Shown here piece by piece: positions 6,645-12,485 of a DNA stretch of 13,305 bases. The position numbers and the translations under genes were made by a program. Source of the stretch: an uncultured Pseudomonadota bacterium (GTDB lineage Bacteria > Pseudomonadota > Gammaproteobacteria > Burkholderiales > SG8-39); assembly GCA_903895005.1 (NCBI GenBank), contig CAITSH010000146.1:1-13305 (forward strand). The letters are read 5' to 3'. The notes under the pieces were generated by a model. The model saw only the letters and a program-made list of their open reading frames with translations, did not search any database and was not told the origin of the DNA. How positions within the stretch are numbered: the stretch's first letter is position 1; each line of letters begins with the position of its first letter.

Positions 6645-7532
6645 TCAGGTCAGGCCCGCCTCGCGAAGAAAGCGCCGTATGCCCGGGTGAATGAGTTCCG
6701 GGCTTAGCGCCGCTGCAACCGTATTGGCTGCGGTGGTCTCGCTCGCCTGCGCCAGCCGCTCGGCGATCGCCGCTTTGCCCCGGTGCAAGGCCCTGGCGAG
6801 CCGGTAGGCCGTTTCGTCGGGCAGGCTGGTACGCGCAATCACGAACGCCCAGGACCCCACCGATGTGATGGACTGCGATTGCCCGGGATAGCTTCCCGCA
6901 GGCACCGTGAGGGGCTTGAGCAAGCCGTGCCTCGCCATGATCTGCTTTGCCTGGGCTGCATCGGGGACGATAAATCGCGCCCCCGTCGGACTACCCGCCA
7001 CCGCGGTGAAGCCCGGCCAGCCTATGCCGCCGCCCCACAGTGCCGCGACCCGGCCGTCGGCGACCATGGCCGGGCCATCGCCGGCACGTTCAAGATAATG
7101 CGCGTCAAAATCCTTGTTGATGTCGAGGTCAAGCCCGTCGAGCACGTAGCGCGCAAGAATCACCAGGCCCGATCCCTTTGCACCAAACGCCACCGGCTTG
7201 CCCAAAAGATCGCTGATACTGCGATACGCGCAGTCCGCGCGCGTGACAAACATGCCGGGCGAGGAGTACATCGCCGCGGCGATGCACAGGTCGGCCTTCG
7301 TCCGGCCAATGCCATTCACCGCCTCGTACAGGGGCTCACCGGTTACGAGCGCGAGATCGACCTCGCCGGATTCGATAAGCGGGATGTTTTCGGTGCTGCC
7401 CTGGGTGTTACGCGTCTGCACCGAGAGCGCCGGATCGGTCTCGTTGACCGTGTCGGCGAACGCAGCGCCATATAGCGGAAATCCGCCGCCGGGCGTCGCG
7501 GTTGCGAGGGTGATGATCGTTTGATCCTGCAT
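6645..7532 (-). CDS. TAXI-family (TRAP-associated) solute-binding protein without signal peptide
   Basis: A 295-residue protein with the layout of TRAP-associated extracytoplasmic immunogenic (TAXI) receptors. The first strand ITLATATPGGGFPLYG begins at residue 6. Then follow NTQGSTENIPLIESGEVDLALV (42-63), a hinge region with FVTRAD, GKPVAFGAKGSG (111-122), and a C-terminal domain ending in HPGIRRFLREAG. Classical members carry a signal peptide before the ITLATA-type strand. Here the protein starts with MQDQ and no hydrophobic leader. ATG 7532 is preceded by AGGGGAG at good distance, and the upstream gene stops only 62 bases away, so there is little room for one. It may be cytoplasmic or leave the cell by another route; a sequencing error hiding a leader is less likely. 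No TRAP membrane subunit is present. It is probably co-transcribed with the EamA permease upstream. Confidence 0.82.
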   Translation of the reverse strand: MQDQTIITLATATPGGGFPLYGAAFADTVNETDPALSVQTRNTQGSTENIPLIESGEVDLALVTGEPLYEAVNGIGRTKADLCIAAAMYSSPGMFVTRADCAYRSISDLLGKPVAFGAKGSGLVILARYVLDGLDLDINKDFDAHYLERAGDGPAMVADGRVAALWGGGIGWPGFTAVAGSPTGARFIVPDAAQAKQIMARHGLLKPLTVPAGSYPGQSQSITSVGSWAFVIARTSLPDETAYRLARALHRGKAAIAERLAQASETTAANTVAAALSPELIHPGIRRFLREAGLT

Positions 7533-7556
7533 ATCCGGCTCCCCTGATAAACATCC

Positions 7557-7573
7557 CGGCGCGCCAGGCGCCG
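7557..7573 (-). other. GC-rich hairpin between permease and TAXI genes
   Basis: CGGCGC (7557-7562) and GCGCCG (7568-7573) form a perfect six-pair stem with a five-base loop in the 62-base gap between the EamA permease stop and the TAXI start. No U tract follows on the minus strand (GGGATGTTTAT). It could dampen read-through or act as an RNA-stability element between two genes with different expression needs. Confidence 0.45.
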
Positions 7574-7594
7574 TACGGCAAGCGGCTAACGACT

Positions 7595-8500
7595 TCAGTT
7601 GCGGACGACCATGGCCACCCCGATGGCCGCCAGCCCTAGCCCCATCAAGGCCTGCACCGACAGGATTTCGCCGAAGACAAACCAGGCCATGACTGCAGTA
7701 ACCGGCGGCGTAAGATACATCAGGCTGGCCACCTTGGTAACAGCACCGCGACGAATCAGCAGGGTGAGTAGTGAAATCGCACCGATCGACAGCACAAGAA
7801 CCAGCCAGGCCAGAGCGAACAGCAAAGCCGGCCCCCAGTGCACCTCGCGCGTCTCGAACAGCAGTGCAAACGGGGCCAGCACGACCGCCGCGGCGACGAA
7901 CTGGATAACGGAGCCGGCCCGCAAGTCGAACGGACCGCAAAAGCGCTTTTGGTACAAGGTGCCGACCGTGATACCCGCAAGGGCGAGCAACGCGAATCCG
8001 GCACTCGCCGGTGTGATTCCGGAAAAGTTGGCGTTTTGCGTCACCACCAGCGCCACACCGATCAGCCCGAGGAGGAGCCCCGCCCACTGCCGCGCCGAAA
8101 CACGCTCGCCAAACAAGGGGGCGGCGACAAAAGCGGTCAACACCGGTTGCATTCCAACGATCAGCGCGATCAGTCCTGCCGATATGCCGTGGTGGATCGC
8201 TGCAAAAACGCCGCCAAGATAACAAGCTTGAATGAGTATCCCGGCGATACCGATGTGCACGACTTGCCTCGGCGTTGCCGGCCAGGACGCGCGCCCGATC
8301 AATGCCATGGGCAGCATCAAGGCCACAACCAGCGCGTAGCGAAGCAGCAAGAATGTCGCCGGTTCGGCGTAAGGCAGGCCCAATTTTCCGCCGATAAATC
8401 CACTCGCCCAAAGCACCACAAAGGTACCGGGCATCCATCGCAGCCATAGGCTCTCGCCAGCCTTATCTGGCGCTGAAGCGGTATCGGCACGCATCGTCAC
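7595..8500 (-). CDS. EamA/DMT-family permease, single copy
   Basis: A 301-residue ten-helix transporter with two EamA repeats (about residues 25-150 and 165-300). It opens with PGTFVVLWASGFIGGKLGL (25-43), a typical DMT helix 1, has LLRYALV in helix 2, and ends with FVFGEILSVQALMG before the final helix. It is clearly more distant from the tandem pair at 1922-3765 than those are from each other: the MKRWPV and SGRAAIL motifs are absent. The start is either GTG 8500, with GAGCGGG seven bases upstream, or ATG 8494 two codons later with no Shine-Dalgarno; I prefer the GTG. It is divergent from the phasin gene across a 318-base AT-rich control region and probably heads an operon with the TAXI protein 62 bases downstream. 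The substrate is unknown. Confidence 0.9.
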   Translation of the reverse strand: MTMRADTASAPDKAGESLWLRWMPGTFVVLWASGFIGGKLGLPYAEPATFLLLRYALVVALMLPMALIGRASWPATPRQVVHIGIAGILIQACYLGGVFAAIHHGISAGLIALIVGMQPVLTAFVAAPLFGERVSARQWAGLLLGLIGVALVVTQNANFSGITPASAGFALLALAGITVGTLYQKRFCGPFDLRAGSVIQFVAAAVVLAPFALLFETREVHWGPALLFALAWLVLVLSIGAISLLTLLIRRGAVTKVASLMYLTPPVTAVMAWFVFGEILSVQALMGLGLAAIGVAMVVRN

Positions 8501-8598
8501 ATAAGCACCCGCTCACTAATTTTTCATTTAAAAACAGTTTATTAAACCAGCTTAGCTACCGCAGCTTCCATTCATTATGCCGCAATTGGCAGTTTGCT

Positions 8599-8607
8599 TG
8601 CGACGCA
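8599..8607. promoter_or_regulatory. TGC-N3-GCA element, candidate PhaR-type site 1
   Basis: TGCGACGCA is a TGC-N3-GCA dyad lying about 10-20 bases downstream of the likely minus-strand transcription start, inside the permease leader. It is enclosed by a wider inverted repeat TTTGC (8593-8597) / GCAAA (8611-8615). It matches only the core of the PhaR/PhbF consensus, not the flanks. Confidence 0.4.
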
Positions 8608-8624
8608 GCCGCAAATTAGACTTA

Positions 8625-8654
8625 AATATCTAATTACATTACGGTTTATGTCAA
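8625..8654 (-). promoter_or_regulatory. Sigma70-like promoter for the permease-TAXI unit
   Basis: On the minus strand a perfect TTGACA (-35, 8654-8649) is followed after 18 bases by GATATT (-10, 8630-8625, 4 of 6). This predicts a leader of about 120 bases before GTG 8500. The -35 is convincing; the -10 is only fair, and TAGATA at 16-base spacing is an alternative. Confidence 0.5.
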
Positions 8655-8668
8655 TTCCGTGAATTTAA

Positions 8669-8684
8669 TGCTGCACTGCAAAAA
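8669..8684. promoter_or_regulatory. Candidate PhaR/PhbF operator 2, between divergent -35 boxes
   Basis: The 16 bases contain CTGCACTGCAA and fit the motif TG-N-TGC-N3-GCAA-N-CA, recalled for Herbaspirillum PhbF (PhaR), at ten of eleven fixed positions. The site lies between the minus-strand -35 (8654-8649) and the phasin -35 (8691-8696). PhaR represses phasin genes and is released when it binds polyhydroxyalkanoate. The match is seen; the binding is inferred. Confidence 0.55.
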
Positions 8685-8690
8685 TAATTC

Positions 8691-8718
8691 TTGACTTGAC
8701 TTGTTTCTTCGGTAAAAT
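8691..8718 (+). promoter_or_regulatory. Sigma70 promoter of the phasin gene
   Basis: TTGACT (8691-8696, 5 of 6) and TAAAAT (8713-8718, 5 of 6) are 16 bases apart, giving a start near 8725 and a leader of about 94 bases to ATG 8819. The surrounding DNA is much more AT-rich than the genes on either side. A shifted second TTGACT at 8696-8701 is too close to the -10 to serve as its -35. Confidence 0.7.
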
Positions 8719-8724
8719 TCAAAT

Positions 8725-8740
8725 TGTTGCAGCGCAATAT
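8725..8740. promoter_or_regulatory. Candidate PhaR/PhbF operator 3, at the phasin transcription start
   Basis: The 16 bases contain the perfect dyad TTGC-AGC-GCAA (8727-8737) and fit TG-N-TGC-N3-GCAA-N-CA at nine of eleven fixed positions. The site sits right at or after the predicted transcription start, a position expected for repression by blocking RNA polymerase. Confidence 0.55.
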
Positions 8741-8818
8741 CGCACCAACAAATGCAAGCGAACTAACCAAACAGAGCCAAGACAATACGGTCTGGGCTCA
8801 CAGACGAGGAGATTTAAA

Positions 8819-9358
8819 ATGTATGTGACCCCCGAGCAAATCGCCGCTACCAACAAAGCCGGCATCGAAGCCTTCCTGAACCTGGCGCACACGCAGTTCG
8901 CCGCTTTCGAAAAACTGTCAGCCCTGAACTTCAACGCCACCAAAGCGGCATTCGAAGACAGCGTCAGCATTGCCAAAGCCATCAGCAGCGTCAAAGATGT
9001 GCAGGAACTGGTCAACCTCAACGCAACGCTGGCCCAGCCCTCGCTCGAAAAAGCGCTGGCCTATTCGCGCAATGTCTACGAAGTCACGACCGCGACCCAG
9101 GGCGAGTACACCAAGGCAGTCGAAGGCCAGGCTTCCGAATTTAACAAGAGCGTGGTTGGCATGCTGGACAAGGTGGCAAAGAACGCACCGGCCGGCTCCG
9201 ACGTGGCAGTGGCCGCTGTCAAATCGGCACTCGCTGCCGCCAACACCGCCTACGACAGCATGACCAAGGTTGCCAAGCAGGCCACCGAGATCGCTGAAGC
9301 AAATTTCGCAGCCGCGACCTCCGCTGCCACCAAGGAAACGAAGAAAAAAGCAGCCTGA
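8819..9358 (+). CDS. phaP: Phasin family protein (polyhydroxyalkanoate granule-associated)
   Basis: A 179-residue phasin of the betaproteobacterial type, which coats polyhydroxyalkanoate granules in the cytoplasm and limits their fusion. The N-terminus MYVTPEQIAATNKAGIE and the following FEKLSALNFNATKAAFEDS match the family core. The protein is Ala-rich, helical and amphipathic, with no Cys or Trp, and ends in a Lys/Ala tail (TKETKKKAA). The frame is open upstream to 8696, but ATG 8819 is the start: GAGGAGA lies seven bases before it and the family N-terminus begins there. Expression looks strong and regulated, with a good sigma70 promoter, two or three TGC-N3-GCA elements and a perfect terminator. 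It stands as a single-gene unit; no phaC, phaA or phaR is in the window. It is divergent from an EamA permease that may share the control region. Confidence 0.95.
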   Translation: MYVTPEQIAATNKAGIEAFLNLAHTQFAAFEKLSALNFNATKAAFEDSVSIAKAISSVKDVQELVNLNATLAQPSLEKALAYSRNVYEVTTATQGEYTKAVEGQASEFNKSVVGMLDKVAKNAPAGSDVAVAAVKSALAAANTAYDSMTKVAKQATEIAEANFAAATSAATKETKKKAA

Positions 9359-9388
9359 GGCTAAGTAACAGTCTCTCAGCAGCAAACT

Positions 9389-9418
9389 AAAAAGCCCCGC
9401 ACTCGCGGGGCTTTTTTT
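9389..9418. terminator. Bidirectional intrinsic terminator after phasin
   Basis: AAAAAGCCCCGC (9389-9400), loop ACTC and GCGGGGC (9405-9411) followed by seven Ts (9412-9418) form a textbook rho-independent terminator. The A tract on the other side lets it also stop minus-strand transcription of the convergent molybdopterin-binding-domain gene that ends at 9456. Confidence 0.95.
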
Positions 9419-9455
9419 ATCCGCCACTTTTCGCGGAATCCGGCGAGCAGGGGCT

Positions 9456-10220
9456 TTAGCCCACGGGTTTGCTCTTGGCCTCTTCCCAGGTTCCCGTCAG
9501 CCGTTCTACACCGTGCTTTATATCGGACATGGCAAGTGCAACTTCGCCCGGCTTGCCCCGTACACCCAATTCGATATGACGGCGCGTTCCATCCTCGCCC
9601 ATGTGCGGCAGGCTGAACACCTTCAGGCCGGAAAACCGCGCTTCGATTTCCACCATCAGCGGCGTAAGTATGCTCTCGGCCGACTCGTAAACAATGATCG
9701 ATGCCTCCCCTTCCGGTTCTGCATTGAAGAGGTGCGAATATCGCGTATCGAGTACCCATTCGACCATGGGCCAGGCCATAACCGGGAAGCCCGGGACAAA
9801 ATGATGGTCCGCCACCGAAAAACCGGGAATGCGGTTATACGGGTTCGGTATGATCTTTGAACCCACGGGGAACTCCCCCATCTGGAGCCGGAAGGGCGTC
9901 GTCTCCTCGCCAAATCGTGTGCGGATCTCCGACTCGGCATCAGCGTGCAGCGCGAGGCTCACTCCGGTGGCTGCGGCTGCACATTGACGCGTGTGATCAT
10001 CCGGTGTAGCACCGATGCCACCGAAGCTGAACACCACATCGCCCGCCGCAAGCGTTCGTTTTAGCGTGGCGGTGATACGCTCTGGACTGTCTCCGATGTA
10101 CTCACACCAGGACAGCTTCAACCCACGTGCCGACAGCAGGGTGATCAGTTGCGCAAGATGCTTGTCCTGGCGCTTGCCGCGCATGATTTCGTCGCCGATG
10201 ATAATGCCGCCAAAATTCAT
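9456..10220 (-). CDS. Molybdopterin-binding (MoCF) domain protein, CinA N-terminal-like
   Basis: A 254-residue protein whose N-terminal 170 residues match the MoCF_biosynth domain found in MoaB/MogA and the CinA N-terminus. GDEIMRGKRQDKH (9-21) is the usual GDE..G...D start, and the nucleotide/cofactor loop is SFGGIGATPDDHT (65-77). RIPGF and FVPGFPVMAW (130-150) correspond to the CinA-type PG.P segment. The CinA C-terminal nicotinamide-nucleotide amidase domain is absent; instead about 80 residues follow without a motif I know. Such stand-alone proteins are usually annotated as competence/damage-inducible protein A or molybdopterin-binding protein; CinA relatives hydrolyse ADP-ribose or FAD, so a nucleotide hydrolase role is possible. 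ATG 10220 has GGAAAG eight bases upstream. It lies 60 bases downstream of the EI24-like gene and ends at the shared terminator. Confidence 0.88.
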   Translation of the reverse strand: MNFGGIIIGDEIMRGKRQDKHLAQLITLLSARGLKLSWCEYIGDSPERITATLKRTLAAGDVVFSFGGIGATPDDHTRQCAAAATGVSLALHADAESEIRTRFGEETTPFRLQMGEFPVGSKIIPNPYNRIPGFSVADHHFVPGFPVMAWPMVEWVLDTRYSHLFNAEPEGEASIIVYESAESILTPLMVEIEARFSGLKVFSLPHMGEDGTRRHIELGVRGKPGEVALAMSDIKHGVERLTGTWEEAKSKPVG

Positions 10221-10280
10221 AAAGTGACTTTCCGGGTTGCAAACACAGGGTTAATTCGCAGGCCGCGCGAGCACGGCCGG

Positions 10281-11039
10281 TTAAAACTGCTGGACGCGCA
10301 CCGCAACACCCTCGATTGGCCCGTTACGCATATCATTAATCCTCTCAAGACAGTAATGGATAAACGCCAGGCCCGCGAAAACCGGTGCAAAGAACCCGAG
10401 CAGGGGTACGTGGCCGACCAGAGACAAAACAATGCCAAGTATAAACAGCGGTCGGCGATTGCGTTTAATGATCACTCGCAATTCGGCTTCACTCGCATGT
10501 TCGGCCATTGCATCGTATCGAAACACACGCTGATTCAGGTAAGCAAAAAGAAGTATGGGCAGGATCGGCCACAACAGCGGGAGCAACCACAGAGGCAGGG
10601 TGACGACAACCAGCAGCGCGAGAATCAGCATAGCTGCAATGCTGTTCCAAACGGCGCCGGTGAAACTACCTCCCCGGCGACGTTCAAGATCGGGGTAGTC
10701 GCGCAAGGCGACATGGTTGACCATGGCCGGCATGGCGAACAGACCAATGATCAACACCGCCGTGACCAGCACCGAAGGCACGAAAAGCAACACAAGGATC
10801 GTCGAGCCAAGAAAGTGGGCCGCGATAAGAGTGAACGGCCAAAGTGTGAGCACCCATTCGATGCCGGGCGCGGAGCTGACGCGCACGGTAACCCAGGCCA
10901 ACGCCTGCGCCCAGAATAACAATGCGAGACCGGTCCACAATGCGAGCGCCACCAGCACCGGCCAGATCATCAAAAACAGCATCCGGGGATGAAACAGGCT
11001 GATGAGCGCCTTGACGAGTGCGCGAGTGATTTTTTCCAT
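10281..11039 (-). CDS. EI24/CysZ-like multi-spanning membrane protein
   Basis: A 252-residue inner-membrane protein of the EI24 domain family (which includes CysZ). The N-terminus ITRALVKALISLFHPRM is the typical amphipathic start. Hydrophobic segments follow at about 20-48, 66-103, 130-170 and 196-230, and the characteristic NHVALRDYPDLERRRGGSF loop (108-125) comes before the third. CysZ transports sulfate, but EI24-like proteins of betaproteobacteria are mostly uncharacterised and no cys genes are nearby. I choose ATG 11039 because the family begins at MEKITRAL; the in-frame ATG at 11069 would add a non-hydrophobic MPACGIKCVP. Neither start has a good Shine-Dalgarno, and TATAAAAT lies only a few bases before 11039. 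It sits 72 bases after the HlyD-family gene and 60 before the MoCF gene. Confidence 0.88.
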   Translation of the reverse strand: MEKITRALVKALISLFHPRMLFLMIWPVLVALALWTGLALLFWAQALAWVTVRVSSAPGIEWVLTLWPFTLIAAHFLGSTILVLLFVPSVLVTAVLIIGLFAMPAMVNHVALRDYPDLERRRGGSFTGAVWNSIAAMLILALLVVVTLPLWLLPLLWPILPILLFAYLNQRVFRYDAMAEHASEAELRVIIKRNRRPLFILGIVLSLVGHVPLLGFFAPVFAGLAFIHYCLERINDMRNGPIEGVAVRVQQF

Positions 11040-11047
11040 GGGCACGC

Positions 11048-11055
11048 ATTTTATA
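11048..11055 (-). promoter_or_regulatory. TATAAAAT element just upstream of the EI24-like start
   Basis: TATAAAAT on the minus strand is an excellent -10 box but has no clear -35 at 16-18 bases (TATCCG is the nearest). If used, the message would begin at or very near ATG 11039 and be almost leaderless, which would agree with the missing Shine-Dalgarno. It could equally be chance. Confidence 0.3.
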
Positions 11056-11111
11056 CCGCACGCAGGCATTACCGGATACGGATGATCAGGCCACCAATGG
11101 CAATATCTGCT

Positions 11112-12485
11112 TTAGCGCTCGCGTCCAGCTTCGTGCAGCGTCTTTTGCACCGGAGAGAGCAGATAACTCATCACCGTTCGCCGGCCCAGATTGATCTCGG
11201 CGGTGAGCTGCATTCCGGGTGATATCCTGAACACCGCACCTTCAACTTCAATTGTAGGGGATCCGAGCGTGACCAACGCGCGGTAGCCGGTTGGCGGCAG
11301 GATATGCCCGAACTCTCGCTTTTTCTCCCGGTTGGGCGATTCTGGCAGATCGCTCGCATCCGGGCTGACATGCCTGACTTCCCCCGTTGCAAGTCCATAC
11401 TTTTGGAACGGATAGGCTGCGAATTTTATTTTAACGGGCTGCCCCGGGCGCACCAGTCCGGCATCTTCATTGCTGACCCATATTTCGCACTGCATCGGAT
11501 CGTTAAGCGGCACCAGCGTCATCACCACGGTGCCCGGGCCGACCACGCTGCCAACCGTGTGCGTGGCTAGATCCTTCACCACACCGTCGTGGGGCGCTTT
11601 TAACTCAAGCAACTCGTGACGCATTGAAAGTTTATCCAGATCCTGTTCGATGCGGTGGTGCTGGGCCAGGGCCTCGACGCGTTCATTGTGCAACTGCTGA
11701 CGGTAAGCCGAAGTGATCTGCGCGGTGCGCTTTTCGCTCTGTTCAATGGTCGCCATCAGGCTGGCAAGGTTGTGCTCCTGCACCTTGAGGTCCTGTTCCT
11801 TTTCGATGCGCTCGCGCTGCTTTTCAAGCTGCAACATGCGTCCGGCAAACCCGTCACGTGCAAGCCGGTCGTACACCCGCTCCTGCTCGGTGTAAATTGG
11901 CACAGTCCGGCGTAGTTTCGCCTCAAGCTCCTGCCCCGCTAGCAAATCCTGACGCGCCTTTGTCAAAACAGCACGCTCGGCAGCAAGCGAGTCGAGGTAG
12001 GCCTGCCGGCGGGCAGCGTGCTGGGCCTCAATCTGTGCGTACAGCAGCGGCGGATCCTGAGGCAGCCGCACCAGCGTTCGCCCCGCTAGCTCGCCGTCCA
12101 CGCGTCGCAGCTGCAGCACCTTCAGCGCAAGATCGTTCTGCGACTGGCGCAAATCCGCGGACGCTGCGCGCGCATCCATACGTGCAAGCACCTGCCCCTT
12201 GCGCACCAGATCGCCTTCGGTCACCAGTAATTCACGCACGATGCCCTGTTCCGAAGGCTGCACGATCTGCAGGTAATTCATGGGCACAACACGCCCCTGC
12301 GCGGTGGCGATGACATCAAGCCGTGCGACAAGCGTCCATGCAAGGGCAAGAAAAAACAGCACCAAGAGAACTTGCAGCACCCGTCCGGGAAGCGGCGAGG
12401 GCGGCGATTCCTGAAGTCGCAGAATCTCCGGTGCAAATGCCAGTACCAGGTCGCGATTGCCTCCGGATGCGGGGCGGCTGGTCAC
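11112..12485 (-). CDS. HlyD-family type I secretion periplasmic adaptor
   Basis: A 457-residue membrane-fusion protein that links the inner-membrane ABC exporter to an outer-membrane TolC channel. It has a short cytoplasmic N-terminus and one membrane helix (about 36-55). The first lipoyl half is AQGRVV..., IVQPSEQGIVREL and EGDLVRKGQVLARMD (62-104). A long coiled-coil hairpin follows (about 108-290, rich in Gln, Glu, Arg and Leu), then the second lipoyl half LKAPHDGVVKDLATHTVGSVV (295-315). The beta-barrel region contains VRPGQPVKIKFAAYPFQKYG, and the ending ISPGMQLTAEINLGRRTVMSYLLSPV is the normal HlyD C-terminus, so the protein is complete. The start is GTG 12485, overlapping the TGA of the ATPase gene by four bases (GTGA), so the two are translationally coupled. 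The transported protein is not in the window. Confidence 0.95.
   Translation of the reverse strand: MTSRPASGGNRDLVLAFAPEILRLQESPPSPLPGRVLQVLLVLFFLALAWTLVARLDVIATAQGRVVPMNYLQIVQPSEQGIVRELLVTEGDLVRKGQVLARMDARAASADLRQSQNDLALKVLQLRRVDGELAGRTLVRLPQDPPLLYAQIEAQHAARRQAYLDSLAAERAVLTKARQDLLAGQELEAKLRRTVPIYTEQERVYDRLARDGFAGRMLQLEKQRERIEKEQDLKVQEHNLASLMATIEQSEKRTAQITSAYRQQLHNERVEALAQHHRIEQDLDKLSMRHELLELKAPHDGVVKDLATHTVGSVVGPGTVVMTLVPLNDPMQCEIWVSNEDAGLVRPGQPVKIKFAAYPFQKYGLATGEVRHVSPDASDLPESPNREKKREFGHILPPTGYRALVTLGSPTIEVEGAVFRISPGMQLTAEINLGRRTVMSYLLSPVQKTLHEAGRER

Noticed and set aside
7533..8447. The reading frame of the TAXI protein stays open for another 305 codons upstream, through the EamA permease gene, suggesting a 600-residue fusion.
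   Set aside because: The upstream part is a second frame of a clear permease gene, gives an Arg/Gly-rich translation with no domain, and ATG 7532 has a good ribosome binding site. Long shadow frames are normal at this GC content.
6482..8520. The 10-base word ATTAGTGAGC occurs upstream of the Bug gene (6482-6491) and, inverted, upstream of the third permease (8511-8520), hinting at a shared operator.
   Set aside because: Orientation relative to the genes is opposite, the positions differ, the word is not a dyad, and one 10-base match between two spacers of this size is not far from chance.
10261..10278. GGCCG...CGGCC hairpin between the EI24-like and MoCF genes as a terminator.
   Set aside because: Only five pairs with an eight-base loop and no T tract on the minus strand; the two genes are more likely co-transcribed.
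10149..10919. A 256-codon plus-strand frame opposite the EI24-like and MoCF genes.
   Set aside because: The translation is rich in Gln, Arg and His with no hydrophobic core or motif, whereas the minus strand encodes a convincing membrane protein; it is an antisense shadow.
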